DNA of 64,000 nucleotides from JBECKX01 sp964468475 (GCA_964468475.1 CAYXUL010000001.1:124001-188000), one strand, 5' to 3'. Positions 25,882 to 34,929 are shown, numbered from the stretch's first letter. Notes: generated from the sequence alone by a model not told the origin. A program made the numbers and translations.

Positions 25882-26358
25882 TTAGTGATGATCGGCTTTG
25901 GCGAGACCGACAGCACTCCGCAGCAGCCCGATTTCCTCGTCCGTCAGGTAGCGCCATTCTCCGGGACGCAATTCCCCCAGCCCAACTCCGGCGAATTCGA
26001 GGCGCTGCAGCGCCAAGACCTTATATCCCAACGCTTTACACATCTGGCGGATTTCGCGCTTCCGCCCTTCTCTGAGTATCATCTCNNNNNNNNNNNNNNN
26101 NNNNNNNNNNNNNNNNNNNNNNNNNNNNNNNNNNNNNNNNNNNNNNNNNNNNNNNNNNNNNNNNNNNNNNNNNNNNNNNNNNNNNGGTAGAGTGACCGGC
26201 GCACCGTCGACTTCCACCTTGTCAAATTCCTCATCGACTACAACGCCAAGCTCAGAGACGGTCTGGCCGTTGATTTTAACGCGTCCTTCGGAGATGATCT
26301 GGTCGGCATGTCGGCGCGATGCCACGCCGCAATGGGCCAGGTATTTGTTAAGTCGCAT
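25882..26358 (-). CDS. rluB: RluB-type 23S rRNA pseudouridine synthase, interrupted by an assembly gap
   Basis: Only the two ends are visible. The N-terminal 57 residues (MRLNKYLAHCGVASRRHADQ onward) are an S4 RNA-binding domain. The C-terminal 67 residues include EGRKREIRQMCKALGY and VLALQRLEFAGVGLG, typical of the RsuA/RluB/E/F family. The catalytic GRLDxxTxGL region is missing because 100 N replace it (26086-26185). Family length implies that about 110-120 residues, roughly 340 bases, are really missing. RluB is favoured over RsuA because the gene follows scpA-scpB, its usual neighbours. Confidence 0.88.
   Translation of the reverse strand: MRLNKYLAHCGVASRRHADQIISEGRVKINGQTVSELGVVVDEEFDKVEVDGAPVTLXXXXXXXXXXXXXXXXXXXXXXXXXXXXXXXXXXEMILREGRKREIRQMCKALGYKVLALQRLEFAGVGLGELRPGEWRYLTDEEIGLLRSAVGLAKADHH
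26086..26185. other. Assembly gap (100 N) inside rluB
   Basis: Exactly 100 N with no shared sequence between flanks. The two rluB pieces are in the same frame across 100 bases, so the real gap length should be 1 modulo 3 and, from family length, nearer 340 bases. Confidence 0.85.
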
Positions 26359-26395
26359 ACTTCGTTATCTGCTGATGGGGTTGATAGTTGGTGAA

Positions 26396-27088
26396 CTAAG
26401 ATTCGGAGATTTCGTCGGTCTCGGTGTCCGCCTCTGTAGTCGAGTCGGAGTCTGCTATTACGCCTGATTTTTCAGCAGCGGAGGCGAATTCCTCGAATTC
26501 GATGTTGCCTTGAAGATCTTTCTCGCCCTCCTTGTGAGGTAGAACTTCCGACAATTTCGGCAGCTGCGTTAGATCTGATATGCCAAAGTATTCCAGGAAC
26601 TTAGATGTTGTAGCATAAAGTAGAGGTTTACCGATTCGCTCCGCCCTGCCAGTCGGTTTGACCAGCTTGCGTTCGAGCAAAGTCTGTACTACCCCGTCAG
26701 AAGATACTCCGCGAATCTGCTCAATTTCGCCCTTGGTGATTGGCTGCTTGTAGGCAATTATCGCTACCGTCTCAAGACCTGCAGGAGTCAACCTTCTTTC
26801 CCTCTCGACTGAGAAATACTTCTCTACTTTCGAGGCGTAGTCCGGGAGAAGGTAATATTGATAGCCTTCGGCGATTTCCCGAATTCTGAAGGCGCGATTG
26901 TCGGCGTCGTAGCGCTCATTCAGGTGATCGATGATGCTCTTGATTCCGCCCTTGTGTCGCGATTTCAGGACTTTCTTAAGGTCCTTGAGCGGCATCGGTT
27001 GCGGAGACGAAAACAGCACCGCTTCGATCAGATTCACTTCTTCTTCATTATAATTTACACCCGCTTGATCAGTCGAGTCGGATGACAT
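26396..27088 (-). CDS. scpB: Segregation and condensation protein B
   Basis: The protein has 230 residues from the ATG at 27088; an in-frame TTG lies four codons earlier. The paired winged-helix fold is indicated by LIEAVLFSSPQPMPLKDLKK and the conserved TPAGLETVAIIAYKQPITKG followed by EIEQIRGVSSDGVVQTLLER. An acidic tail (about 185-230) is extra. ScpB binds ScpA and SMC in the condensin complex. It overlaps the end of scpA by 20 bases and has GGAGAG upstream. Confidence 0.95.
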   Translation of the reverse strand: MSSDSTDQAGVNYNEEEVNLIEAVLFSSPQPMPLKDLKKVLKSRHKGGIKSIIDHLNERYDADNRAFRIREIAEGYQYYLLPDYASKVEKYFSVERERRLTPAGLETVAIIAYKQPITKGEIEQIRGVSSDGVVQTLLERKLVKPTGRAERIGKPLLYATTSKFLEYFGISDLTQLPKLSEVLPHKEGEKDLQGNIEFEEFASAAEKSGVIADSDSTTEADTETDEISES

Positions 27089-27836
27089 ATATCTCTCCAA
27101 AATGCTGATGTTGTTTCGCAGTAATTCGTTGAAGTTTGACCAGTTCGAGCAGGGCCAGAAAAGTCACGACGTAGTAAAGCCGATGCTGGTTCTCTTTGAC
27201 CAGTTTCGTAAGCGAAGTCTCCTTTTGGTTCTCGAGGACGGCCAGGATGTAGTTGACTTGTTCGTCGATCGAGATCTCGTAATTCTCAACCTCGTGATGC
27301 GGCTGTTCGGCAGCCATCTTCATGACGTCGTGAAAGGCCCGCACCAAGTCGTACAGAGACGCATCGACTGTGAAGTGCTCCTGCACGGAAGGGCTGAGGT
27401 ACGAGAAATCACCGCGCCTGAGAATTTGTCGCTCCTTTACCTCCATGATCGCCATTTTCTCGGAGGCTTCCTTGAAACGTCTGTACTCCAGCAGAGCCAT
27501 AATCAATTCTTCGCGCGGATCATCATCTTCACTCATCTCGCCGGCGTGTTTAGGCATCAACAAGCGAGCTTTGATCCGCAGTAGCGTGGCAGCCATCAGC
27601 AGATATTCGCCGGCGACTTCAAGATTCAGTGCCTGCATCATCTCGATGTAATCGAGGTATTGCCGCGTGATCTTGGCGACCGGGATGTCGTAAATGTCGA
27701 TTTCCTGATTACGGATAAGGTAAAGCAAAAGATCGAGCGGACCTTCAAAGCCTTCAATCTTGACTGGAAATGACTGCTCTTCCGTGAGTGGCTCGATATC
27801 GTCGTAGAAATTCTGCGTTGTCTTGTCTTGTGTCAT
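27069..27836 (-). CDS. scpA: Segregation and condensation protein A (kleisin)
   Basis: The protein has 255 residues. FEGPLDLLLYLIRNQEIDIY near residue 29 is the ScpA N-terminal signature, followed by ATLLRIKARLLMP, and the C-terminal winged helix contains FLALLELVKLQRI. ScpA bridges the SMC heads and recruits ScpB. The start overlaps the trpS stop (ATGA), so translation is probably coupled. Confidence 0.95.
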   Translation of the reverse strand: MTQDKTTQNFYDDIEPLTEEQSFPVKIEGFEGPLDLLLYLIRNQEIDIYDIPVAKITRQYLDYIEMMQALNLEVAGEYLLMAATLLRIKARLLMPKHAGEMSEDDDPREELIMALLEYRRFKEASEKMAIMEVKERQILRRGDFSYLSPSVQEHFTVDASLYDLVRAFHDVMKMAAEQPHHEVENYEISIDEQVNYILAVLENQKETSLTKLVKENQHRLYYVVTFLALLELVKLQRITAKQHQHFGEIYVIRLD

Positions 27837-28810
27837 CTCAGGTGCATTTTCTCCCTGACCAGTGCCATTGTTTCCTGGGCGCGGGCGCGGGCGCGGTTGG
27901 CGCCGTCATTGAGAACATCGTTGACATAATCAATGTCCCGCTCCAGCTCCCGTCTCCGGGCTCTGATAGGTTCTAACGCATTATTAAGGTTTTCGGCAAG
28001 AGCTTTCTTATCAGCGACACATCCCAATTCTCCGCTGCGGCAGGTGCGATCGATCACCTCAATATCTTCTTTTGAAGTGTAGAGCTGATGCAGCGCAAAC
28101 ACCGGGCAGATTTCGGGGCGGCCAGGATCATTCTTGCGCAGCTTCTGCGGATCGGTAAACATCTTCTTGAGCTTGGCGGCAGTCTCTTCCGGCGTCTCGG
28201 CGATAGTGATCTCGTTGTTGTAGGACTTTGACATTTTCTCACCATCGATGCCCGGCACGACGGGCGCTTTGGTGAGCTTGGCATCCGGCTCGGGAAACAC
28301 TTCGCCATAAAGATTATGAAATCTGCGCGCTACCTCGCGAGTCAGCTCGATATGCGGTAGTTGATCTTTACCCACCGGCACCCAGTTAGCGCGATAGAGA
28401 AGGATATCTGCCGCTTGTAACAGCGGGTAGCCGAGGAAACCGTAGCTGTCAAGGCCAAGCTTATCCGCTTTCTCCTTGTAGGAAGGCACCCGTTCCAGCC
28501 ACGGTGTTGGGGTTATCATGGAAAAGAGCAAGTGCAGCTCGGCGTGCTCCTTCACCTGCGACTGAATGAAGATGGCGCATTTCTCAGGGTCGAGACCTGC
28601 TGCGAGATAGTCGATTGCCATCTGGACGATCTTTTCGTCCAGATCAGCGGTGTCGTTGAAGTCTGCCGTCAAGGCATGCCAGTCGACGATACAACAGTAC
28701 ATATCGTAGTCGTCTTGCAGCGCGACCCAGTTTGCCAGCGCCCCCTCCAGATTACCCAAATGGAGGCGGCCCGTTGGCTGCATCCCCGATAGAACTACTT
28801 CAGTTGCCAT
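27833..28810 (-). CDS. trpS: Tryptophanyl-tRNA synthetase
   Basis: The protein has 325 residues, normal for bacterial TrpRS. The class I signatures are SGMQPTGRLHLGN (HIGH-type) near residue 8 and GEKMSKSYNN (KMSKS) near residue 192. WVPVGKDQLPHIELTREVAR lies in the middle, where the tryptophan-binding GxDQ motif occurs. The enzyme charges tRNA-Trp. It sits between the HNH gene and scpA in one transcription run. Confidence 0.97.
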   Translation of the reverse strand: MATEVVLSGMQPTGRLHLGNLEGALANWVALQDDYDMYCCIVDWHALTADFNDTADLDEKIVQMAIDYLAAGLDPEKCAIFIQSQVKEHAELHLLFSMITPTPWLERVPSYKEKADKLGLDSYGFLGYPLLQAADILLYRANWVPVGKDQLPHIELTREVARRFHNLYGEVFPEPDAKLTKAPVVPGIDGEKMSKSYNNEITIAETPEETAAKLKKMFTDPQKLRKNDPGRPEICPVFALHQLYTSKEDIEVIDRTCRSGELGCVADKKALAENLNNALEPIRARRRELERDIDYVNDVLNDGANRARARAQETMALVREKMHLR

Positions 28811-28827
28811 AAATTCCTTATCACTGC

Positions 28828-29340
28828 CTATCCGAAAAACAAATACTTATTCCACACTTCGTCACCCTTACCGATCGACTGCCGGATAAAGGTCAGGTGA
28901 CTGGGTTTGCGCGGCCGGTTCAACAGCCTCATTCCCGCCTGCTCAGGCGTGCGATTGCCTTTCTTATTGTTGCAGCGATCGCAGGCGCAGACCAGATTCT
29001 CCCAGTTGTCATCCCCGCCGCGAAGCCTCGGTACCACGTGGTCGACAGTCATCACGCCCGACGTGGTTCCGCAGTACTGGCAGCGGCCGCCATCGCGTTT
29101 GATGACATTCTTGCGGTTCAGCATTACCTGGCGATATGGCACACGGGCATAAAACTCCAAGCGCACGATCGAGGGCTCATCGTAAGCGCGCGAAACGGAG
29201 CGGATCTTGTGGCCGTTGCGAGTTTCCACCATGGTCGCCTTACCAAGATACATCATCACGATCGCCCGTTTCACACTGGTGACGATCAGGGGCTCATAAT
29301 TCTGGTTCACTACCAGGACTCTGTTAGTCAATACCTTCAT
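28828..29340 (-). CDS. HNH endonuclease family protein
   Basis: The protein has 170 residues. The HNH core (about 87-135) has CQYCG, VDHVVPRLRGGDDNWENLV and CNNKKGNRTP, with two CxxC-type zinc pairs. The N-terminal YEPLIVTSVKRAIVMMYLGK is typical of a widespread stand-alone bacterial HNH family whose substrate is not known. It is the first gene of the housekeeping run, under a strong promoter at 29365-29393. There is no phage or intein context. Confidence 0.88.
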   Translation of the reverse strand: MKVLTNRVLVVNQNYEPLIVTSVKRAIVMMYLGKATMVETRNGHKIRSVSRAYDEPSIVRLEFYARVPYRQVMLNRKNVIKRDGGRCQYCGTTSGVMTVDHVVPRLRGGDDNWENLVCACDRCNNKKGNRTPEQAGMRLLNRPRKPSHLTFIRQSIGKGDEVWNKYLFFG

Positions 29341-29364
29341 GGTGTCACATCAATTTTAGCCTTA

Positions 29365-29393
29365 ATACTACTGGTTGAAAATACGGCTGTCAA
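29365..29393 (-). promoter_or_regulatory. Sigma-70-type promoter of the HNH-trpS-scpAB run
   Basis: The minus strand has TTGACA (29393-29388), a 17-base spacer and TAGTAT (29370-29365). This is a full -35 match and 4 of 6 at -10. The predicted start is about 20 bases ahead of the HNH gene ATG. Confidence 0.75.
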
Positions 29394-29499
29394 ACTAAAA
29401 TGTACCTCGATAATTGATAAATCAGCCCACTGCAGTGCGTTCCCGCAAATGCGAAAAAAGTAATTGTGCAAGCCGAGGCTAATTGTCAGATTCGACTGC

Positions 29500-30453
29500 A
29501 TGAGCAGCAGGAGAGAAGCGAAGGAGCAAAAAACGCAGCCACGCATCAAGTATCGACGTATGCGCGAGAAGGATCAACTTGAGGCGGAGCGGATGTTCTT
29601 GCGTTCGCTCAATCATCTGCGCAATCAGGCGAATCTTCCGCCAGTCAAGACCAAAATCACGCAACCGTCTCCGCTGCTGCTGCATTTTCTCCGTACCGAC
29701 CCGGAAGGACATTTCGTGGCAGTGAATGAGAAGAATCGAATCGTTGGCTATGCCAGCTCGATAGTGCGGGAGTTCGAGTGGTTCCTGGCGATGCTCTTTG
29801 TAACGCCCTCTTGTCAGACCAGTGGAATTGGCCGCAAGTTACTTGAGCGGGCGATGAAATATGGTGAGAAGGCAGGCTGTACCAGATTGGCGCTGGCGAC
29901 GTTTTCCTATAATCCGCAGGCGATCGCTGTTTATTCCAAGCAGGGAATGCCGCCCAATGCTGCCGTACTGATGCTCAGCAGAGGCGAAAAGACGGGTCGG
30001 CGCGGAAAGCTCAAACCTGAGTTGACGCTGAATATGAACGAGGTCACCGACGAAGGCAAGCTAGGTCGACTGAGTGATCTCGATCGCAAAGTTCGTGGAA
30101 TTGCGCGCCCCGAGGAACATTTTTTCTGGCTGGGGAGTGAGGGTTACAAAACATTTGAATTCCGCGATGGTCGCAAGTTCGCGGGGTATGCCGTCATGAG
30201 CAAGACAGGTCTCATTGGCCCTATTGCCACCACTAAGCCGGAGTATCTTGAACCAATTCTGGTTCATTGCCTCAATAGCAGTCCCTTTCCGGAGACGGCG
30301 AGAAATGTCATCTTTGTCCACGGCGAACAGAAGCGGCTGTTACAGACTCTCTTAGGTGCCGGCTTCCGGATCGAGGAAGTGACACTGGTTATGGCATCGG
30401 AGAGGTTTTCTGATCCAATGCGGTATCTACCGGGCACTCTCGCACACTATTAA
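29500..30453 (+). CDS. GNAT-family N-acetyltransferase with a second GNAT-like half
   Basis: The protein has 317 residues from the ATG at 29500; a TTG twelve codons earlier is possible and neither has a clear ribosome-binding site. The N-terminal half (about 18-170) is a GNAT domain with VTPSCQTSGIGRKLLERAMK, the acetyl-CoA-binding Q/RxxGxG/A loop, followed by YNPQAIAVYSKQGM. The C-terminal half (about 180-317) has weaker GNAT character, suggesting a tandem arrangement in which only the first half keeps the CoA loop. The substrate is unknown. It is transcribed divergently from the HNH gene. Confidence 0.75.
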   Translation: MSSRREAKEQKTQPRIKYRRMREKDQLEAERMFLRSLNHLRNQANLPPVKTKITQPSPLLLHFLRTDPEGHFVAVNEKNRIVGYASSIVREFEWFLAMLFVTPSCQTSGIGRKLLERAMKYGEKAGCTRLALATFSYNPQAIAVYSKQGMPPNAAVLMLSRGEKTGRRGKLKPELTLNMNEVTDEGKLGRLSDLDRKVRGIARPEEHFFWLGSEGYKTFEFRDGRKFAGYAVMSKTGLIGPIATTKPEYLEPILVHCLNSSPFPETARNVIFVHGEQKRLLQTLLGAGFRIEEVTLVMASERFSDPMRYLPGTLAHY

Positions 30454-30610
30454 TTTCCCCCTAATTTGGAATTATCTAAGAAGTTATGCGGACGCTCCCG
30501 ATGTCAAACCGTATAAGAACCGTAACAAAACTGCGTGGGCGGCATTGGCTTGTTGACGCTTCCCCCACAAATTGGAACCGAATTAGTCCTGACTGGTTAT
30601 TACGGTAAGA

Positions 30611-31936
30611 ATGCGCTTTCACTTAACACTCATAGCCGGTGCGTTTGTGCTGGTGCTCAGCCTTGGGCAGTTACTGGTATTTCGCACCCTTAACTCAATC
30701 TGGTGGCACCGGAAACCGCTGCGGCTCATTTCGCTGGGGCTGGTAGCATTTACACTTGTTGCGGCTGTGCTCTGGTCGCTGTCGAGCTATCTGCGCGAGT
30801 ACACTCTTAGCTATGTATTCGCTACTGCAGCCTCTCTGGCCGCGATTTTGAACCTGGCGCTGCTCGTATCACTGCCGCTGTCAGGCGTTATCAACACGAC
30901 CTACTATTGGTGGCAGCGAATTCGTGCAAAGAATAAGAACACCGCCAGCGAGGCACACTCTGATGAAAGCGCTGTGATGGTCAAGCCGGAAGAGGTTCAG
31001 CCTGAGGCTTCCCCGCGCAAGCAGCGTGTATCGAAGAACCGACGCCTGGTGCTGCAAGGAGCGGCGGCAATCTTCCCGGTGAGCGCGGTGGCGCTGGGCA
31101 GTGGCGGCATGACCGAGGCCTTCGCCACGGCGAATGTCCGCAAGAAGGAATTCTACTATCCCAACTTGCCCGATGATCTCGACGGACTCAAGATATTCCA
31201 CGTCAGCGACAGCCACCTGGGGCCGTACGTCGACAACGACGATATGGAAGCGCTGATGCTGCGCGCTGAGCCGTACAAGCCGGACATCGTCGTGTACTCG
31301 GGGGATGTCGCCGATGACCTGCGCATGTTGCCGGGGTGTATCGAGCTGGTTGAAGGATTGAAGGCGAAATATGGCGCCTACGCCTCAATGGGCAACCACG
31401 ACTACTATCGTGGCGCACCGCAGGTAAAGGCACATTTTGCACGCAGTTCGATTCCGATGTTGATAAATGAGGGCGTGCACTTGAAGATCGGAAAATCGGA
31501 AGTTTACATCGGCGGCGCGGATGATCCCCGCAGAATTGGCGTTCCCGTCTGGGGATTTCTGAAAGACACTGTCGAGCGCACACTTGCTGGTGCGCACAGT
31601 GATGCTTTCAAAGTAATTATGACCCACCGCCCCAACGGGTTCAACTATACAGCGCAGCACGGTGTCGAGCTTACCGTTGCCGGTCACACCCACGGTGCTC
31701 AGATTGGTTTTATGGGACGATCAGTCTTCAGCGAATGGGGAGGCGAGCGCTATCTTTGGGGAGAGTATCGCATCGGGGCTTCGCGTCTTTATACATCAAG
31801 CGGCGTGGGACACTGGTTTCCGTTCAGACTGGGGTGTCCTACCGAGGCTCCAATCATTGTACTGAGAAAAGGGAAAGATCCACATCCTGCCCAATTTCTG
31901 GACGTCAGCAAAATCTCCAGGCAAATTACAGCTTGA
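30611..31936 (+). CDS. Membrane-anchored metallophosphoesterase (YkuE/YaeI-like)
   Basis: The protein has 441 residues. Three membrane helices (about 3-25, 38-60, 68-95) and a linker lead to a further hydrophobic stretch preceded by NRRLVLQG (about 142-165), which looks like a Tat-type or membrane-anchor segment. The catalytic domain (about 180-420) has all calcineurin-like motifs: DSHLG, GDVAD, GNHDY, the MTHRP histidine and GHTHGAQ. YkuE and YaeI relatives act at the outer face of the cytoplasmic membrane; the substrate here is unknown. The gene overlaps the converging GAF gene by 11 bases at the 3' ends. Confidence 0.85.
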   Translation: MRFHLTLIAGAFVLVLSLGQLLVFRTLNSIWWHRKPLRLISLGLVAFTLVAAVLWSLSSYLREYTLSYVFATAASLAAILNLALLVSLPLSGVINTTYYWWQRIRAKNKNTASEAHSDESAVMVKPEEVQPEASPRKQRVSKNRRLVLQGAAAIFPVSAVALGSGGMTEAFATANVRKKEFYYPNLPDDLDGLKIFHVSDSHLGPYVDNDDMEALMLRAEPYKPDIVVYSGDVADDLRMLPGCIELVEGLKAKYGAYASMGNHDYYRGAPQVKAHFARSSIPMLINEGVHLKIGKSEVYIGGADDPRRIGVPVWGFLKDTVERTLAGAHSDAFKVIMTHRPNGFNYTAQHGVELTVAGHTHGAQIGFMGRSVFSEWGGERYLWGEYRIGASRLYTSSGVGHWFPFRLGCPTEAPIIVLRKGKDPHPAQFLDVSKISRQITA

Positions 31937-34025
31937 GGCCCGTGCTAAGCGAAGCATCATCTTCTGCCAGGTGAAATTCGCGCGAGGCCAATCTCGCCCG
32001 GGTTCGCTTTAGCGCTATCTCATTGTGCCGGCACTCGGTTAGGGCTTGGATGGCGGAGGTAATCCGCTGCGCCTGTTTCTTTATCACTTGCAGATTTCGG
32101 TTGGCTTCACTGTCACTGTCCCCTACTGACTGCAGCAGAAGTTCGCTGCGCGCCATGATTGAGGTTAGCGGTGTGGCCAGCCTTCGCGGCAAATCTGCAA
32201 AGATCTCTCCGACACGGTAGTTAGTCTCGAAGCTGTCAAGCCGTTCGCGCAGCTCGTGAGCAATCTGCCGGCTCGGTTCCTGCGCCAGCACCTGCGCGGC
32301 AATCAACGCAATCCCCTGCGCAAGCTTGATATCGGTAAGCGTGAAGCTGCGACGTGAATGATCTCTTACCTCGCTGATAGTGATCACACCTGCGACGGCG
32401 TCGCGCGACATGATGGGAAGGATCAGGGCGGATTTCATTTGCGGACAGCTGGTCAGCCCAACTTCGTGATCATCCATGCGAAATTCTTGATCCTGCTGGC
32501 TTACGACCATATATCGGGCTTTATCCACGACTTTGTGATGCCACCTCGTCTCAGCCAGTGGAACCGGCTGTGCGACTCGCACCAGAGCTGCAATCGATTT
32601 GGCCTGAGCTCGCGCTACCGGCGTGATTGTCTGGTTCGCGTGATCGCAAGTCCAGATTTGACAAAGGGAGGCCGGCAGCTCGGCGACCAGGCAGTCAGCG
32701 AGCACCTGCAGGCCATGTTCAGGTGTTCGCGCTTGTGACTGGAGCTTCAAAGCATTGCCAAGCTTGAGAAAGTTGCGGCTGGCCAGATCGAGTTCCCGCT
32801 TGAGATTGTCAGAACGAATGATCGGAAGTATCGCCGCAGTGGCTTCTTCAGCGATGACTTTGGCGTCTTCGTCTGCAATCTTACGTCCGGAACCGGCCAG
32901 CGTAAGGACTGCATCGACGCAATTCACATTCCCCAGCGGAATCGACAGCGACCACTCGGCGCCACAAGTTCCGAGGAAACGCAGATCGTCATGTTTGGAT
33001 TCAGCGAGATTGCTGCAGCGACGAAATTCCATTGAGCTGAACAACTGCCTCATCTCGGTGACCCCGGCGACAACTGAGCGGTCAAGTTCGTTCAGGAGAT
33101 TACCGTTGGGCCCGAGACAGTACTGGCGAACGATTGAGCCGCGAGCTTCGAATACACCCAGTCGCAGTATTTCAAAGCCTGCGAAGCAGTGCAGCGCAGA
33201 GTAAAGAAGCGGTACAGCCTGCTCGAGACTCTTGACTTCATGCTGGTCATGTGCCAATTCTCTCAGTCTCTCCCGAAGCTCACTGTTGCGGGACTCCTCG
33301 ATTACTTCTGGCAGACCGTCGTTTGTCGGACGTACGTTGAGTAATCGCGTAAGCCTCTGCAACAGTTCCACATCGTTCACGGAATCGCCCTCTCTCTCAA
33401 TCCAGTCAAGGGTGACAACACCCCAGACCGGATAAGACGCGGATACGGGCAGCAGCGCGCGCGCATGCTTCTGATTCGAAGCAAGCGGAGTCAGGTACAC
33501 ACAGGTCCCACTCTGGAGAATGCAAGCGTGTTCTTCGCCGTAGGCTTCCTCAGCTTCGGAAATCGAGCCAATAACACGGAATCTACAAAGGGAGTGCGCA
33601 AACAGCGCTCTCAGTCCTGCCTGGAGTTGGTCGACCAGCCGCTCGTAGCCGCGTGGCAGTCCCGCCAATTGGGGAGCAAGCTCCAACAATTCATTCTTCT
33701 TTTCGAGTCGGTAATACTCGCTCCTCGAATCGACCAAACGCTTCAGCCAGGTCACTAGTGCCGAGATTACGAAAATTCCACCGCCCACCAGCAGCACCGT
33801 ATCAATCAAGAGCCAGGCTTCGTCTGACATGGTCAGATCCCAACCCATAGCCGCAAAAGTTAGTCGAATCACCTTGGAAGCCACCAGACTGATCCAGAGC
33901 AAGGCTCCGAACTGAAGGGTATTGTAAATATCAGAGTCTGCTTGCAGATATGTAGATTTGGCACGATAGGTGAGATAACTCAGACCGATCAGTGCCAATA
34001 TGATCAGGTACAGGACGATTGCCAT
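31926..34025 (-). CDS. Membrane GAF-domain sensor with degenerate, histidine-less HisKA region
   Basis: The protein has 699 residues. Three membrane helices (about 2-19, 36-58, 71-92) and a short coiled linker precede a series of GAF-like domains (roughly 125-235, 265-400, 425-580). The C-terminal about 90 residues resemble a HisKA dimerisation helix pair, RRLATPLTSIMARSELLL, where a kinase would have HELRTPLT. The histidine position is Arg and no HATPase domain follows, so it cannot be a classical histidine kinase. A sigma-28-like promoter lies 49 bp upstream, tying it to motility regulation. GGGGAG is the ribosome-binding site. Confidence 0.75.
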   Translation of the reverse strand: MAIVLYLIILALIGLSYLTYRAKSTYLQADSDIYNTLQFGALLWISLVASKVIRLTFAAMGWDLTMSDEAWLLIDTVLLVGGGIFVISALVTWLKRLVDSRSEYYRLEKKNELLELAPQLAGLPRGYERLVDQLQAGLRALFAHSLCRFRVIGSISEAEEAYGEEHACILQSGTCVYLTPLASNQKHARALLPVSASYPVWGVVTLDWIEREGDSVNDVELLQRLTRLLNVRPTNDGLPEVIEESRNSELRERLRELAHDQHEVKSLEQAVPLLYSALHCFAGFEILRLGVFEARGSIVRQYCLGPNGNLLNELDRSVVAGVTEMRQLFSSMEFRRCSNLAESKHDDLRFLGTCGAEWSLSIPLGNVNCVDAVLTLAGSGRKIADEDAKVIAEEATAAILPIIRSDNLKRELDLASRNFLKLGNALKLQSQARTPEHGLQVLADCLVAELPASLCQIWTCDHANQTITPVARAQAKSIAALVRVAQPVPLAETRWHHKVVDKARYMVVSQQDQEFRMDDHEVGLTSCPQMKSALILPIMSRDAVAGVITISEVRDHSRRSFTLTDIKLAQGIALIAAQVLAQEPSRQIAHELRERLDSFETNYRVGEIFADLPRRLATPLTSIMARSELLLQSVGDSDSEANRNLQVIKKQAQRITSAIQALTECRHNEIALKRTRARLASREFHLAEDDASLSTGLKL

Positions 34026-34073
34026 ATAAGCTCCCCTGCTCCTCTTTCTGCCAGGTTATTCTGCCTCTTACCT

Positions 34074-34100
34074 TTATCGGAAATCGACACGGAAAATTAA
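34074..34100 (-). promoter_or_regulatory. Sigma-28 (FliA)-like promoter
   Basis: The minus strand reads TTAA, then 15 bases, then TCCGATAA. The FliA consensus is TAAA-N15-GCCGATAA, so 10 of 12 positions match with exact spacing. The predicted start is about 40 bases before the ATG of the GAF-domain sensor. FliA itself is encoded at 2958-3752. Confidence 0.6.
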
Positions 34101-34131
34101 TGACTCAGGGTCAATCTGAAACAAAGCTGGG

Positions 34132-34929
34132 TCAGAGAAGCTTGGGTATCTCGGATGGCGGATAGGCACCGTCGGGCAAAAGGAACGTTGTTACCAACTC
34201 TGAAGGTGTTTTTTCGAAGAGAGAGGCGCGCTCTGTATCTGAACTTTGCTCTCTGAAGCGGGCTGAGACAAGTTTGGTCTTATCTGCGACGACATAAAAC
34301 GGCATGGAGCGTTTAGCAGCCCCTCTTGCCAGCTCTAGCGTGCCAACCTTGTTCACGAAATACTCTTCCGAAATCCAATCGGCGCCGACGACAACTGCAA
34401 CCGCCTTGGGCAGCCACTGTGAGGCATCCGCGTCAGGGAAAGTAGTGACTGAATATCCCTGCTGAGACAACTCCCTGGCAAGTTTCAGGCCCTCCCTGTC
34501 AGGTTTGGCTTCGGAAAGGAAGAGATTGACATTTTTAGCAACGGCTGCGAGAACAGCGCTCTTAAGCGTGCCGGAGTAGCTGTGGAGCATGAGGGCGTCA
34601 CAATGCGCTACCAGCGGTTTCATGATTTCAGCAATAAGCGGAACCGCAGAGTCCACCTCTCGCTCCAACTCATCGAACAGATCCATCAGCGATTGTCTTT
34701 CGGGAGCAGGCTCGACGAGCTGGTTGATTCGACCTGCCAGGTAGTGAAACGGCGCCATTTCAGGGCGAACCTGTGACACTGCCTCTGCCAATGAGCGGAA
34801 GTCTATCGATTCTGGTGGTTGGGAGTTCAGGTACGCGCTCAGGGTCGCAAGCAACGCTCGGTAGAGCTGCGAAGCACCCCGCTCGCGGTCTGATTTGATT
34901 GGCTCAACGAGCTCTTGCCACGAGGTCAC
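34132..34929 (-). CDS. Translation initiation factor eIF-2B-like (IF-2B alpha/beta/delta family)
   Basis: The protein has about 265 residues from a GTG at 34929, which overlaps the end of rnhC by 26 bases; the ribosome-binding site is weak and the start uncertain. Family motifs are LMLHSYSGTLKSAVLAAV, LFLSEAKPDREGLKLA and VVVGADWISEEYFVNKVGTL followed by KRSMPFYVVADKTK. Bacterial members of this fold include methylthioribose-1-phosphate isomerase and ribose-1,5-bisphosphate isomerase, so a sugar-phosphate isomerase is more likely than a translation role. The exact substrate is not evident. Confidence 0.75.
   Translation of the reverse strand: MTSWQELVEPIKSDRERGASQLYRALLATLSAYLNSQPPESIDFRSLAEAVSQVRPEMAPFHYLAGRINQLVEPAPERQSLMDLFDELEREVDSAVPLIAEIMKPLVAHCDALMLHSYSGTLKSAVLAAVAKNVNLFLSEAKPDREGLKLARELSQQGYSVTTFPDADASQWLPKAVAVVVGADWISEEYFVNKVGTLELARGAAKRSMPFYVVADKTKLVSARFREQSSDTERASLFEKTPSELVTTFLLPDGAYPPSEIPKLL

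Noticed and set aside
30061..31693. Several antisense frames within the GNAT and metallophosphoesterase genes
   Set aside because: They have shadow composition, no ribosome-binding sites and lie wholly within genes carrying catalytic motifs.
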